This document shows positions 35,301-47,099 of a DNA stretch of 64,000 nucleotides, piece after piece. The stretch comes from Glycine soja (taxonomy: Eukaryota > Streptophyta > Magnoliopsida > Fabales > Fabaceae), in contig NC_041018.1 in NCBI RefSeq assembly GCF_004193775.1, positions 32,509,940 to 32,573,939 on the forward strand, in the 5' to 3' direction. A program made the position numbers and the translations under genes. The notes beneath the pieces were generated by a model that did not search any database, was not told the DNA's origin, and was given only the letters and a program-made list of their open reading frames with translations. Position 1 is the first letter of the stretch; every line of letters begins with the position of its first letter.

Positions 35301-35684
35301 AGATTTGGGGAATTGACTGACTTTTGCCTCATTATGACAATGGCGGCAATCAAAAATCTCATTGCAACATGGGGCCCTGATACGGCATCTTCTCCGGTAA
35401 TGCTGACATCTGCAGAGACAGCCTAATTTTAATAAAATAACAGGGAAACACAAAACTTACATAGCAGAAAAGAGTTTATGAACAACAAATTACCCATACT
35501 CCATATATCCTCTCTCTTGCAAGTCATTGATATTTTTGTGGTCTGTTGATTGACTCGATTCTTCTCCAGGTAAGTGCTCCACATTTGATTCTGGAGGATA
35601 CACTTCCTTCTCAGTCATATTCACATTAATGTCATTGCACTCAAACTGCAGAGGCTCAGAGTGCATTACTGCCACTTCTCCCAT
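32329..35684 (-). CDS. MIEL1: MIEL1-like E3 ubiquitin ligase (CHY, CTCHY and RING zinc fingers)
   Basis: Eleven coding exons on the minus strand: 35684-35494, 35409-35322, 34822-34763, 34640-34608, 34180-34103, 33893-33850, 33429-33389, 33257-33175, 33079-32988, 32901-32790 and 32433-32329. They total 927 nt, 308 residues plus TGA, and every junction is GT-AG and in phase. Residues 64-150 form the CHY zinc finger (GCQHYRRRC...CRHCH) and 151-195 the CTCHY region. The C3H2C3 RING uses C201, C204, C220, H222, H225, C228, C240 and C243. A C-terminal zinc ribbon (CNDCG...CPNC) follows. In Arabidopsis MIEL1 ubiquitinates MYB30 and MYB96 and so tempers defence and ABA responses; that role is transferred by family resemblance. 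Which soybean paralogue this is cannot be told. Confidence 0.93.
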
Positions 35685-38060
35685 GGTACTAGCTACTACC
35701 CTCAGATAAGATTACCAACTATCTAGAAGCAGGATGTAAGCTTAGGGACCTGCATGTAGGAACACATTAGAAATAATCCTAAAACTTCTAAAGGCATATT
35801 TAGTCACCCTATCAAGCCAGGTAAACACCAACGCATCGTTGCTTTCTTCTATACTGCCGCAGACCAATTGAAATCAGCAACAACAAAATCGATTAATGCA
35901 GCTCCAATCAGCACTACTCCAAGAGGGGAACACAGCAAAACTAGTGTATATACAAGAATTCCACATATTACTACAAGGTAGCACTGGGGGTACTTGACAG
36001 CCTCCAGCAGTAAATAGAAACCATTAGCATAGAATGATCACTTGAATCCTTGAAGAACTCTCTGAACCAAATCCAACTATACTGGACTGGAGCCAATCAA
36101 TAGACACTCCAACCTATGGTGAAACCAATAAATCACTCAATCAAATGCATCCCATATAATATAAATATAGTAGATGTGTTGATTTTATTGCCCATGAAGG
36201 GCAAGCCTACCTTAAAATGCAGTTCTGCATTTGACTCCTCCAAGAACTGCAAATTACCAAAAGGAAGTACTTAAAAACTCCACACCATCAGCACTTTGGT
36301 AGATTCCTTTGGATCAAATACAACCTTTCACTTCATTAACTAGGTAACTTGACAGTGGACTATGTGTTCACTGCCAAAAAGAATATTAACACTACTCCAG
36401 GGGACTAGGTTATCAATATTCAAGAACGAAATCATTATCCATGTTAGGAGTGCAGCTGGATTGCCACTTCTACCAACCAAGACAAAACAAAGGCTGGAAG
36501 AAGAAAGATGGAAAGATTGGCACTGATAGTATGTATTGAGTATTCAGGTGACGTCAAACAATTGGAGTGGCATCAAGCCAGCCTTTGCACTGTACATAAA
36601 CTGGCAAAGAAACAAAAGGATATTTCCTATGAATAATGCAAAAGGGATATCCCACATTAAGCTTTAACAACATCACAAATGATTCCAAAGCATTTGCCCA
36701 AAGTAGAGGGTGAACAAAGACAAACAGAGATGGATAAGGCAGAGATATACTGGTTTGGCCATTCTTCCCTTCAATAGAGTAATAGTATCCATGCAGCAGG
36801 AGCTTTCTGCAACTGGGTAGTCCCCTTCGGATGCAAATTGCATTTTCCTGCAAGAGACTTCTTCTACGTAGAACCAAAACCGATCAAGTCTCCTAAAATT
36901 TTCTCTCAGAGACCTATATAGATCATTCCTATCCATCCAAGTTTCCAACTATCTTATTACTTTAACCGCAAACTACATTCTGCCTTACTCTTGGCTTGGT
37001 TTCTTATCACAAGCCACAAAAGGCCTGTGATTCACACAATGCACAACAATCCAATGTTTCAAAAACTGAAGCAGAGATTGAACAGGGGTTTGGATCATAG
37101 TTTGAAACTAGTTAAATTGATGATCCAACAGGAGTTGAAATATGATCGAACAGGTTCACAGTTTGTCCAATTAAACACCGATTTTTAAAACTTTGCAGAT
37201 AATGGACAATTGACAAAGGTTAGTTTACAATTTTCCAACATTCCAACATAATACGAGGATATGGAATGTCATAATCCAAAGTCCACAAAATTAAGAATTG
37301 TCATAATCATAATTTCAATAACAAAACCCGAAAATTAGACAAGGACCATTGGAAGGAAGACCTGCACCTTGTGCAGTTCATTTTGAACTCAACTGAACCC
37401 TCATGCCACCGTTTGAATTGAGGCTTCATTTCTGACTCAGTTTTTATGATATTACAACCTAGTGAACCTACACAATGCCAATAAAGACCTTGGAATCCCA
37501 AGGTTTTCGTAAATTACACTAAACCAAACCAAAACCTTGGAATTCAGGCATTGAATTGTTCGGCTACGTACCACAAAAGCAACGGCTTCTAAACTCGTTA
37601 GACAACATTTCAACTCCAGAACACAGAAGTCATAGAAAACAAACAAATCACACAACCAAAAATAAACAATCAAACATGTAGAATTAAAAAATTGCACAGA
37701 ATTAAAACACCAGAAAACACAAAGCGCAGCAGTAACCGAAACGACTATCTTCAAACGGCAAAAAAATTATAAGAAAAAAGGAACCACAGCTACGTTACCT
37801 AAAAGAGAAAACACACACAATTATTGTTATTATTCACAGAATTATCACAGAACGGAAAAAAAAAAAAGGCAATTTCACAGAACAACAACGAACTTTCGAC
37901 GCGATCGGCGATTAGGTTTCTTTTTTTTCTGAGCTCCGATTGGAATCTTCTGCAAAACGTTTTCTTGGAGTGAGAGCGGAACGAAACGACGTCGAATTTA
38001 TAGGGAAATGAATGTTCTGTTGAGTTTGGATTCGAGAGGCTTCGAAATTGACCTTCTCTG
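35685..38060 (-). other. 5' UTR and large 5' UTR intron of the MIEL1-like gene
   Basis: A candidate leader exon (about 38060-37799) ends TTTTAG then GTAACG. A candidate acceptor ACATGCAG ends at 35750, leaving a short leader 35749-35685 before the ATG. The implied intron (35750-37798) is about 2.05 kb and contains a MITE-like insertion at 37047-37197. Splice sites are inferred from consensus only. Confidence 0.5.
37047..37197. mobile_element. Small MITE-like element in the MIEL1 leader intron
   Basis: The ends CAATGTTTCAAAAACTG and CGATTTTTAAAACTTTG are imperfect inverted repeats about 150 bp apart. The interior shows weak self-complementarity. The end form resembles the CAAGGTTTTAAA elements in the glucanase introns. 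Confidence 0.45.
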
Positions 38061-38082
38061 CACGAAAACAAAAAATTTACAG

Positions 38083-38092
38083 TATTTATATA
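38083..38092 (-). promoter_or_regulatory. TATA box of the MIEL1-like gene
   Basis: Minus-strand TATATAAATA lies about 30 bp ahead of the presumed transcript start near 38050-38060. It is the best TATA match in this stretch. Confidence 0.55.
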
Positions 38093-38189
38093 TCTTGAAA
38101 GGGACTGAGGCTTAATCATCATCCGTTGCCGGTGACAGCTCTCGTTTTCGTCTTTGGTGCCGAAAAATATCTCGCTAACGATATCGATT

Positions 38190-38210
38190 GACGTGGCGCC
38201 ACGTGGCGCC
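38190..38210. promoter_or_regulatory. Duplicated G-box/ABRE-type cluster
   Basis: ACGTGGCGCC occurs twice head to tail (38191-38200 and 38201-38210), creating a perfect CCACGTGG palindrome (38199-38206) beside TGACGTGGC. It lies roughly 100-120 bp upstream of the MIEL1 TATA box. bZIP and bHLH factors bind such motifs. Confidence 0.55.
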
Positions 38211-38292
38211 CCGAATTCAGTGCAATGTGCAAGTATCTTGACATGTTAGAACAATGGAATTAACTTTCCCACACGAAACGATTATTGTTTAA

Positions 38293-38676
38293 GAGCATCT
38301 TTAAACTTTAGTGGCAATTTTTCACACTCATTTTTATGCCAACTACTAATAGTGATTAAGAAAAAGTGAAGGAAATGTTTACGAAAAAAGTGAAATAGGA
38401 TCTATAAAAATGTTTTAAGAATTTAAAATAAGATAGAAGATCTTGATGTATATTTAATCCAGTAAAATCATGAAAAGCTGCTCTTCCGCGCTTCTACGTC
38501 ACTCCTCCGAGCCTTATAGAGACCTTTCCTTCAAAGCTCTCTCTTTGCACCACTCCTCAACGTCAATCAATATTTTTTTGGAAACATTACAATTACAAAT
38601 CTTGAGACTAAGATCTTCTAACAAAAACTCTTATTAAAAATGCTTCTCAAAATTAAATCTAGCATTAAAGATGTTC
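38293..38676. mobile_element. PIF/Harbinger (Tourist)-like MITE
   Basis: The ends GAGCATCTTTAA and the reverse complement GAACATCTTTAA are inverted repeats flanked by TAA on both sides (38290-38292 and 38677-38679). A TAA (TWA) target duplication is typical of Tourist elements. The 384-bp interior is non-coding. It sits just upstream of the MIEL1 promoter. Confidence 0.65.
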
Positions 38677-39479
38677 TAAGGATAATAATCAATGAGTAAT
38701 TTTTAGTTGTAACACATGCTGGCTGATTTTGTAGAAGATTCCAAGAATATTTGGATTTGATTTTTGCATAATATATCTTTAAAAAGTAGTGAGGAGTTTT
38801 ATTTTAAATATGAGTAAACTTTGGATTAAAGATTAATTTCATAATTATCCAAAAGTTAGAGTTTATAAAATATGGGTTACGAGAATGAAGAATCCAAATT
38901 ATTTAGTAAACCGACACGACAAGAATGTTTTTTATTTTGATAAAATTTATAAAATATAATAAAACGAGGATTGCCGGTCAAAATACGTAAAATTTTAAAT
39001 ACTAGTGTTTACATAAAGAAAATTAAAACATCACTCAAAAATATATGAAGCATGAAATTAAGGGAGGATTTGAACAATTTTTTTTCTTCTTTTCTAGACG
39101 AGAATATAATAATTGTTCATGATATAATAATCTAGCTCCTTTTTTATACTAGTATATAATAATTATAATAATACACCTCCTGAAGCTTTATATTGTTCAT
39201 GATAATAATTTTTTAAAAAATTATGCAACTTAATTTTTATAAAATAAAAAATTAGTCATCTAAAAAACGGATGAATAGGCTTTTAGAAAAATTAAATTAA
39301 CTTATTTCTTTTTATATTTTCTGCTCTTTTTTCCTTCTTGGTCTTTCATCCGTCTCTCTAAAATTCCTCATTATTCTCTCTCAAATTATCACTTTTATGT
39401 TAAAAGGAAATAAATATTAAAAAAATCTTTATTTTTTATTGTAAGTTTTAACTTTAAGATAAGAAAATGGTAAGCGAAA

Positions 39480-40582
39480 GATCCTCTCCTGCCAGACTCC
39501 GCTCCAGCTCTCTCCTGCAGCATCGTTGTGCGTTGGATGAATCTCATGGTTAAAAAAAAATGCTTCTTTCTTTAAGTGTGATGGATGAATTTTCTAATCA
39601 TCTTAAACATACCGTTGATTTTATATGTCGAATTATAATTTTTGTAAATATCCTATATATTTTAAAATTATTATAATGAAAAAATATATATTTTATAAAT
39701 AATATATTATAAATGAATAAAAATAATAATTACTAAAATATATTTTTTAATTTAAATAAATAAAAATTATTTAGTTAAATAAAAAATAATAAAGAAAACA
39801 TATAATTAAGACATTATTAATATGAAACGTAATATTAATTATTTAATTGGATTTAATTTTAAATACAATAATAGTGTGAGAGTTACACTAACCTCCCATC
39901 ATAAATTATTGATTTTTTTAATAATTATTTTAAAATTCATGCCACAATAATTTTAAGTTGTTGATAATTATATCAAAACATTAATTTTTAAATATGTTAG
40001 ACTAAATTATTTAGAAAATTTCCTTATATTTTAGTTTTTTTTTATTAAAATACGGCTCTCTTTAACACTTTTTGTATATATATGAAAAATAAATAAGAGA
40101 GAAAAAAAAAGAGTTAAGAATAAATTATTTAGACAAATAAAATAATATAAATTGAATATGCCTTCTTTTATTTACATAAATTTTAAAAAGGTAAAAATAA
40201 TAAATTATATTAATTGAATGTTTTATTTAATTAATAATTGTTTATTTATTCAAATTAAATTAATACTTTAGTCGTTATTGTTATTATTTTAGTATTTTTA
40301 TACATAATGCAATTTTCCTATTGGAATAATTTTAAAATATAAAATATATATTTTTTAACATTTTTAAAATAATTCTTTTATATTTTTAATATGATATTGA
40401 AAATCAATGGTTAGTATAAGATATAAAAAAAGTCGATTCAAACAGCACACTAAACAAAACACAAAATAACACCCCGAACATTTACTTTGAAACGAGCTTA
40501 TGAGAGAGAGAAGTGTATTTCTTTAACCACGAGATTCATCTAACGGACTGTAATGCCGCAAGAGAGAACTGAAGAGGATCCG
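39480..40582. mobile_element. Element with about 80-bp inverted arms
   Basis: The left arm (39480-39565) and the right arm (about 40505-40582, reversed) share GATCCTCT, CTCTCTCCTGC / CTCTCTTGCGGC and TGGATGAATCTCATGGTTAA / TAGATGAATCTCGTGGTTAA. The roughly 1-kb interior is extremely AT-rich and has no gene. This looks like a non-autonomous DNA transposon. No clear target-site duplication was found. Confidence 0.6.
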
Positions 40583-40599
40583 CATCCAATCTTATCCTA

Positions 40600-43500
40600 C
40601 TTGATGAAGTTGTCTTTATCTTCTATGTCAACTTTGACAGGTTTCAATTATAGTTATAGTATTAAACTATTAAATCAAAGTCAATAATTGTCCAAGATAC
40701 CATAGTTTTCTCAATAAGGCAGCAACACGATAAGATCACGAAGAAAGCAAAGATGGGTGGGGTAGGGTCACTAGAGAACAAGATCTCATCAGAAACAAAT
40801 CTAGTGTAATTAAAGGAGGGGTATGAATGAGCAACATGAATTTCCAACAAAAGAATTGTCCTCCACTGTGACATAAATTTCATATAAGGAAGTATATATA
40901 TACATATATATATTGAGAGCAATGGAAGAACATATGAAAAGCTGAATTAGATGAGCATAACAATGAGGAAGTTTCGGAAGATGACACTACGACCGAAGGG
41001 GAACCGAGTGTGGGGAGAACATAGTGTGTCTATACTCTATATCACGTGAAGAATGGAAGAAAATTGATATATGAACCTTGTTGGAACTTGAAAGGATATG
41101 ATGTATGTAATTGTAAAGTTGTTGGAGGGAAAGAATTAATGGGTGTTCATTTGTTGAACAAGGCTAGTTAAGGCTTAAGAAGTAATTCCTCTGTTTCTAA
41201 TTATAATTCTTGAAAAGAATGATACCATATTTGTACCTTTTTTAATAAGAATTTTTTTTTTAATTTTTAATACATTAATTATTTTTTTATATATCGTTAT
41301 TAAATTATTTTTATTTTAAACATTAATAAAAAAAATAAGTAATTGAATAAAGAGAAAATAAAAAGATAATTTTTAAATAATAATATAAATAATTGATAAA
41401 TTTAATATAATTATCTTTTTTGAGTAACATAAATAGTTAAGAAAGTTTTATAATTAAAAAGGGCAATAGTACCCTAACTAAGGAATGAAGCTCGTTATAT
41501 TAAAAATAACTATTTATTGATCAAGTTTCAAGACTTAAATGATGTCAAGCACATGTTCACCCACGGACATATGAATGATTTGGGGGCCATTACTTGATTG
41601 AATGATGTTGGAAACATGGATTCATGTTCTTTTCATATGACTTTTTAAATGGTGGTGTTAGAATATCAGGCTTCAAACATAGAAAAAATATTATAAAAAA
41701 ATTATATAGCTATTCAATCATAATTTATTATATATATTAAATTTATTAATTTTTAAAATAATTATTTTAAATAATTCTAACAATAATTTGTAAAGAAAGA
41801 TATAAAAGTGTTGTAAAAAAATTAATCTCTCAAACATATACTACCGTTGTTAGATTGACACAAATGTTCAATTTTTTTAAATAAAAAAATCAAAATTCTT
41901 TAGCATCAACTTAAATTGCCACTAGTTTTAAATTGAAATCGATGCTATCAATAACATTCAAAATAGAATTTGTTTGCTGACGCTATCTAATAATGACTGA
42001 TTGATTAAATCGTTTCAAGATAACTACAACTTTGACATCAATTATCTTGCAAAATTTAACAAAAAAACTTGATAGTTTTTTTAGAACTTATTATTATTAT
42101 TACTCATTTTATTATGTAATTAATTAAAAAATTAATTTAAATGTATTTTTTAGAGAATTATAAAATAAATAATAATATATTTTTTTTTTCATAATCTAGT
42201 TTGAATGTCTCGTACATCGGACCAGGTTGATGCACGGATACAAGTACTAGTTTAGATAAAAAGTTCTTAAGATTGACACTCTCAATGCCCTAAACAAAAT
42301 TGACACTCACAAATTTAGCTTAAGTAATTATTTCAGTAGGTGTGATATTAATGTGGTTGGGGGTGCTGATTGTGAAGAACAAAATTTTATGGGCTGCAGG
42401 ATAATGGTAGAAGGCTTATTCTATCAGCAAATAGCTACAGGGATTGGGGAGGGAATTCAGTTGGGTATATATGTAATTATGTATAGGGTAGGGTAGCATG
42501 ACCTGACTTTCACTTTCTTTTGTAATGTGAAATTATCTATTTTTATCATGAGATGGTAAAAAATACTAATATCTAACCTGGTTATACTTTGGATTAATTT
42601 TTACTGATCGCAATATCATTATGAAGTTTTTTTTTTCAAAAATAATGATAAATCTTCATTAGAAACTATAAACACACACTGAAAAATAATTTTTGAAATA
42701 TTGTGAATTTTTAAAATATTTTAGAATTCATTTTATAAAATTAATAAGTTTTAAATTTTAAAATGAAAATATTTATACAAAAATGAATCCAAAAATATTT
42801 TTTAAAAAATTCTAAAAGAAAAATAATTTTTACATTCACATACTCATTTTAATTTTAAAACTGTATGTTTACACATTAAATAACCGACTATTTTCAACTC
42901 AAATATTATGTTCATGCATTATATACTCACCAAAAGAATAAAAAATCAGAAGAAAGAAAAGGAAGAAGAAAATACAATAAAAATTTGCAGACAAACAAAA
43001 ATAGGAAAAAAAGAAACCTTTATGCATACATGATTCCAATTCATAGACGACCCTATTATGAATTTTTCAAGTCTATTATTTCTATTGGTTGATTAGCAAC
43101 TGAACACACTATAAAACAATATAATACAGATGAAAAAAAAATCACACGATTGTTTTAAATAAAAAAATTTCACTCCATTATACCCAACATAAGAATGAGG
43201 AGAAGGAAAAAATTAATATATACCATAGTGTTTCACCCATACACAAAATAATATTCTTCCATAATTTCAACCATACTTCAATAGCTATTCTCTTGATCAT
43301 TCATTGTTTAATCTCCTGTGTAAAACCAAGAAAAAATTGTTAAGTAATGAACAAAGTTAAATGTTCGCATACACAAAAAAAGATAGATGAAGTACCATTA
43401 ATCCACAATGTGAGTCTTCGATCTCATCCCATGAAATAATATATGAATGTTTGCATGACATGCTTGCAAAGTAAACAAAATATATGAATGTCGAGAGAGA

Positions 43501-43830
43501 TACGGATGTGAATGAGAGGTGTGTTGGTAGACAAAGGTGTGGAAGGAAGTTTGAGAAAGGAAATCAGTTTTAAGAATAATAGCTATGACAGTTGTAGAAC
43601 CTGAGAGTTGAAATTGGAACAATAGTTTTAAAAGTTCTTCAACTTTGTGGTAGTTTTGAAAGTGTGAGAGATATCAGGTTTTTAGTTTGTAGTTACTTTA
43701 TCTATTTGATATAGATAATTCAAAAAAATAAAAATAAACTGTGGGCTACATGAACAATTACAGCGATAATAAGTGGTAATTTTTTTTATTAATTTAAGAT
43801 TAAGAGATAGAAATGGAGACCAAAAATAAT
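40600..43830. other. AT-rich intergenic DNA
   Basis: No supported gene. Frames are below 90 codons and lack family motifs. The sequence at 40930-41040 reads as a 32-codon basic ORF without recognisable features. Confidence 0.55.
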
Positions 43831-43839
43831 GTTCAAATG

Positions 43840-46800
43840 AGCATTTCCCAGCAAATCTTAGCTTCATTTTCCAGCGGCTCAAGCTTCTGTGTTACAGGTC
43901 TCTCTCTCTTCTTTCTTGGCTCGTTGAGTTTTTTTTTTTTTCAATTTATTTATTTAACTTTCTTGATCTAGTTTTCGTGGACTATGGTTGATGTTGCTGT
44001 GAATGATTATGGGTATTACCTTCACTTTTCGGTTTCTGGTTTTTCGGGTTTTGCTTATTTCGTCTTATCTGCATTGGCTTTTGAGGATTTGTGTAATTTT
44101 AAGGATGTAGCATTAGGGTTAATAATCTTGCAATGTTCATTTAAGCACCTCAATTTTTTTAATTTTTGGAATCAAGCGTACTGCTGGGCGCTTTAGTTTA
44201 TTGCTAATTAGGTAAAATCAGTGTATATTCTCTGAAAAATGCTTATGATTAAAATTGCTCGAATTATGTTTGACAAAAGGTCCAAGACATGATCTGCTCC
44301 AACTAACATGTGATGGTTTTGAGTGCTGTTTTGGGAGAAAGAGGTTGAAGGATGCGAACTAAGTTACCCTAACATTTTTTGTCTAACGTGCCTCTGAATG
44401 GCCCTAAGCAAGTGTCGGTTTTGGGTGAGATGTAATTGCCCTGAGTGAACTCGCCAATTCACCCCTGAAATTTTGCGACTGAAATTGCAGTTTCACACCA
44501 ACCCGCTCGAGTTTACCATGCCCACCTTTTGGGTGAGATGTTTTGCCATGGGTGAACTTACCAATTCACCCCTGAAATTTCAAGGGTGAAATTGTGGTTT
44601 GATACGAGCCCAATCGAGTTTACCTGAGCCCGCCCGGAGATGAGTTTGCTTGCTAGTTGAACAGATTGATGACTTCAAACTTGTAAAGTCATCTGATTGA
44701 TTCTACTGAGTTCACTTGCAAGTTTAGCAACCATGTTTGAAACCCATTTTTTTCTCCATTTTGGTGATGCTTTGCTTAATTATGTAGATTAGCTTGTTGC
44801 TAGGTAATTTGCTTAATGCTTATTATGGTTGATGCGGAATCAAAGTGCTAATGATGTTATAAAAGTATGAGTTTAACGCTTATGCATTAGTAGTGTAAAA
44901 TAGTTTTACATTGTTATCCAATTATAAATTACTGTTTGAATTATTTTAAGATAATTATTTTAAAAGTCATGAAACATATTTTAAGATAACCCTTTTTTTC
45001 AAAATATATTTCTACATAGTTTGTTTTAAGTGCAATGAAGTCTTTTATTTCTCAGATGGTGATGCTGAATTCATGTTATCTTTGCTCACTGGATGGTTAT
45101 CGTTGGGAATTCTAGTTCTAAATAGCTTCTGTAGTTAATTTGAATTTAACTGTATTAATTCTCTTTGTAGCAACTAGCACCTGCTGATTGTTTTCCTCTC
45201 ATGTTACTTTTTTGTTTTCTCTTTTATGACTCTTTTTGATGTTCATTGTCCAATAATCGTTCTAGCTATTATCCTAAATAAGTTTTTAAAACATGAGTTT
45301 ATGCATTGCCTCTTCAAGAAAGTAATGAATTTAGTATGTGAGTACACTCTTTTAATTCTTAGTTCTTATATCAATATACTTGCTGATTGATATCGGAAAT
45401 AGCAAACTATTCAGGAATATTACATTTGTTGCTTATCTTACAGTTTTGATGATTATGATGTTTTATCTATTTGTTTATTTTTATGCTGGGGGAAGAGAAG
45501 GGATTTAATGTTATAAATTCATTCATAATGTCATATTATATTAAAATCATAAAACGTTAGAAACGAAAAATAATAAAATGAAATGAAATAAATTCTGTTT
45601 TAATAAATTCAAAACATAATAATTAATTTCCAAATCCATTTGAATCCCATTTCGTATAATGGGTACAAAACATGTGATTTGATTTCTAAATCATTTCAAT
45701 TCATTTCATTTATGTGTTTTCTAAATCAAATCATTTAGCATTTTAATGTTTCCAAATATGTCCTAATGGTTGTAGTTATGGAGGAGCAATTCATACTTAG
45801 AGTTCCACCCAATATGGCGGAGCGGATATAGAGTCTTCTGTATGAAAACAATGCTTCTTCATCAGAAGACAAGTCACTAGATTTGTCATTTAGTGAGGAT
45901 GGAAGAAGTGGTACATTTATGATTGGGAATGAACACTTCCCAGCTTCTCTATTGGATCTTCCTTGCGTTGTTGAATCCTATAATAAGACTTATGATGATA
46001 ACTCTTTGACTAAGACTGCCGATATTGGACAGGTCAGATTCAAATAATTCATTCATTCTTAATCATACTCTTTGATTCATATAACTATCTAACTGCTTAC
46101 TGCATCCAACTAACAGATGATTATGGTGAGGGAATCCGGTGATGCTGCACCAGATGTTATTGAGTACAGACATGGCCTCACTCCACCCATGAGAGATGCT
46201 CGCAAGCGTAGATTTCGCAGAGAGCCTGATCTTAATGTATACTTTTCATTCACATAACATAGACATTAACTTGCCTCTCCGCCTATATATACATGCTCTC
46301 GTAAATAACTTTTTTTTTATTCTTTTTCCCAATTTTCAGCCTGAGCTTGTCTCCCCGTGTTGAGAAAGATCTTCTCAAAATCATGGCTGGAGGAACAGCG
46401 GACAATCTTGATATCCTTACATCTTTGCTTGTGTCAAATAGCAATTTAGCAAAATTTTCAATCCTTAAATACAAATCTATGACTCTCTTTGAACTGTTCT
46501 CTTTAAAATAAGTAGTTATTGTGATCATTGCTGTTGCTTATTTCTTTCCCTTTTACTTATTCCTTTCCTCACTTATAGACATATGGGGTCATGGGATAAA
46601 CTAGAGTCTCTATTTGGATCAGTGAAAATAGATCAACTTTGGTTATTTCCTTGACTGAGATTCTCATGTGGAAGCAGCTGAGCAAGAGGAAGGGGATGAG
46701 AATGCCCGCGGTGCCAATAAAAAACCTGCACCTAAGCCTGCACCAAAACATGATGCTCCAGAGAATCTTACTAATGCAGGGGAACTTGACAGGAGTGATT

Positions 46801-46913
46801 CTAAGGAATCTGATGACTCAGTCAGACCAAATGAATATTTATATCACAATGATGAAATGAAAATCTGTATAGTGTACATTTTGCAGTTAAATTTGAATTC
46901 CATCCACTCTTAA
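43840..46913 (+). pseudogene. TAF7: TFIID subunit TAF7 pseudogene, introns retained
   Basis: A likely leader exon ends ACAG then GTCTCT at 43898. Coding-like exon 1 (45778-46032) begins MEEQFILRVPPNMAERI, followed by TAG (45829-45831) where SLLYENN continues the family sequence; the expected codon is Glu. Exon 2 (46117-46236) reads MIMVRESGDAAPDVIEYRHG and on to RRFRREPDLN. Exon 3 (from 46340) has one extra C in the run 46353-46356, shifting ELVS out of frame with RVEKDLLKIMAGGTADNL. No GT donor is visible where homology ends at about 46410. Exon 4 (about 46660-46840) gives the acidic VEAAEQEEGDENA and SDSKESDD region. TAF7 is a general transcription factor subunit. With a stop at codon 18 plus a frameshift, this copy cannot make it. 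Retained introns point to a segmental or genome duplication rather than retroposition. Confidence 0.85.
44419..44624 (+). repeat. 108-bp imperfect tandem duplication
   Basis: Two units starting at 44419 and 44527 share TTTTGGGTGAGATG, CAATTCACCCCTGAAATTT and TCGAGTTTACC. They lie in the first intron of the TAF7 pseudogene. Confidence 0.8.
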
Positions 46914-47099
46914 AATCTCACCTACAGTAGATTTTCCATTGTAGGTGATATGTATGCACTGTTCTGTATATTTTACAAATTATGCATTTTCTTGCTATCT
47001 TTTACAAATCGTGCATTTTCTTGCCTAATGTTTTGTAGTATACCTTTTTGATAGTTAACCTTCGAGGTCCTAATTTCCTCCGGATATATGAGTAAGGGC

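Noticed and set aside
40945..41046. A 32-codon basic small ORF
   Set aside because: No signal sequence, conserved motif or transcript evidence. Chance frames of this size are expected.
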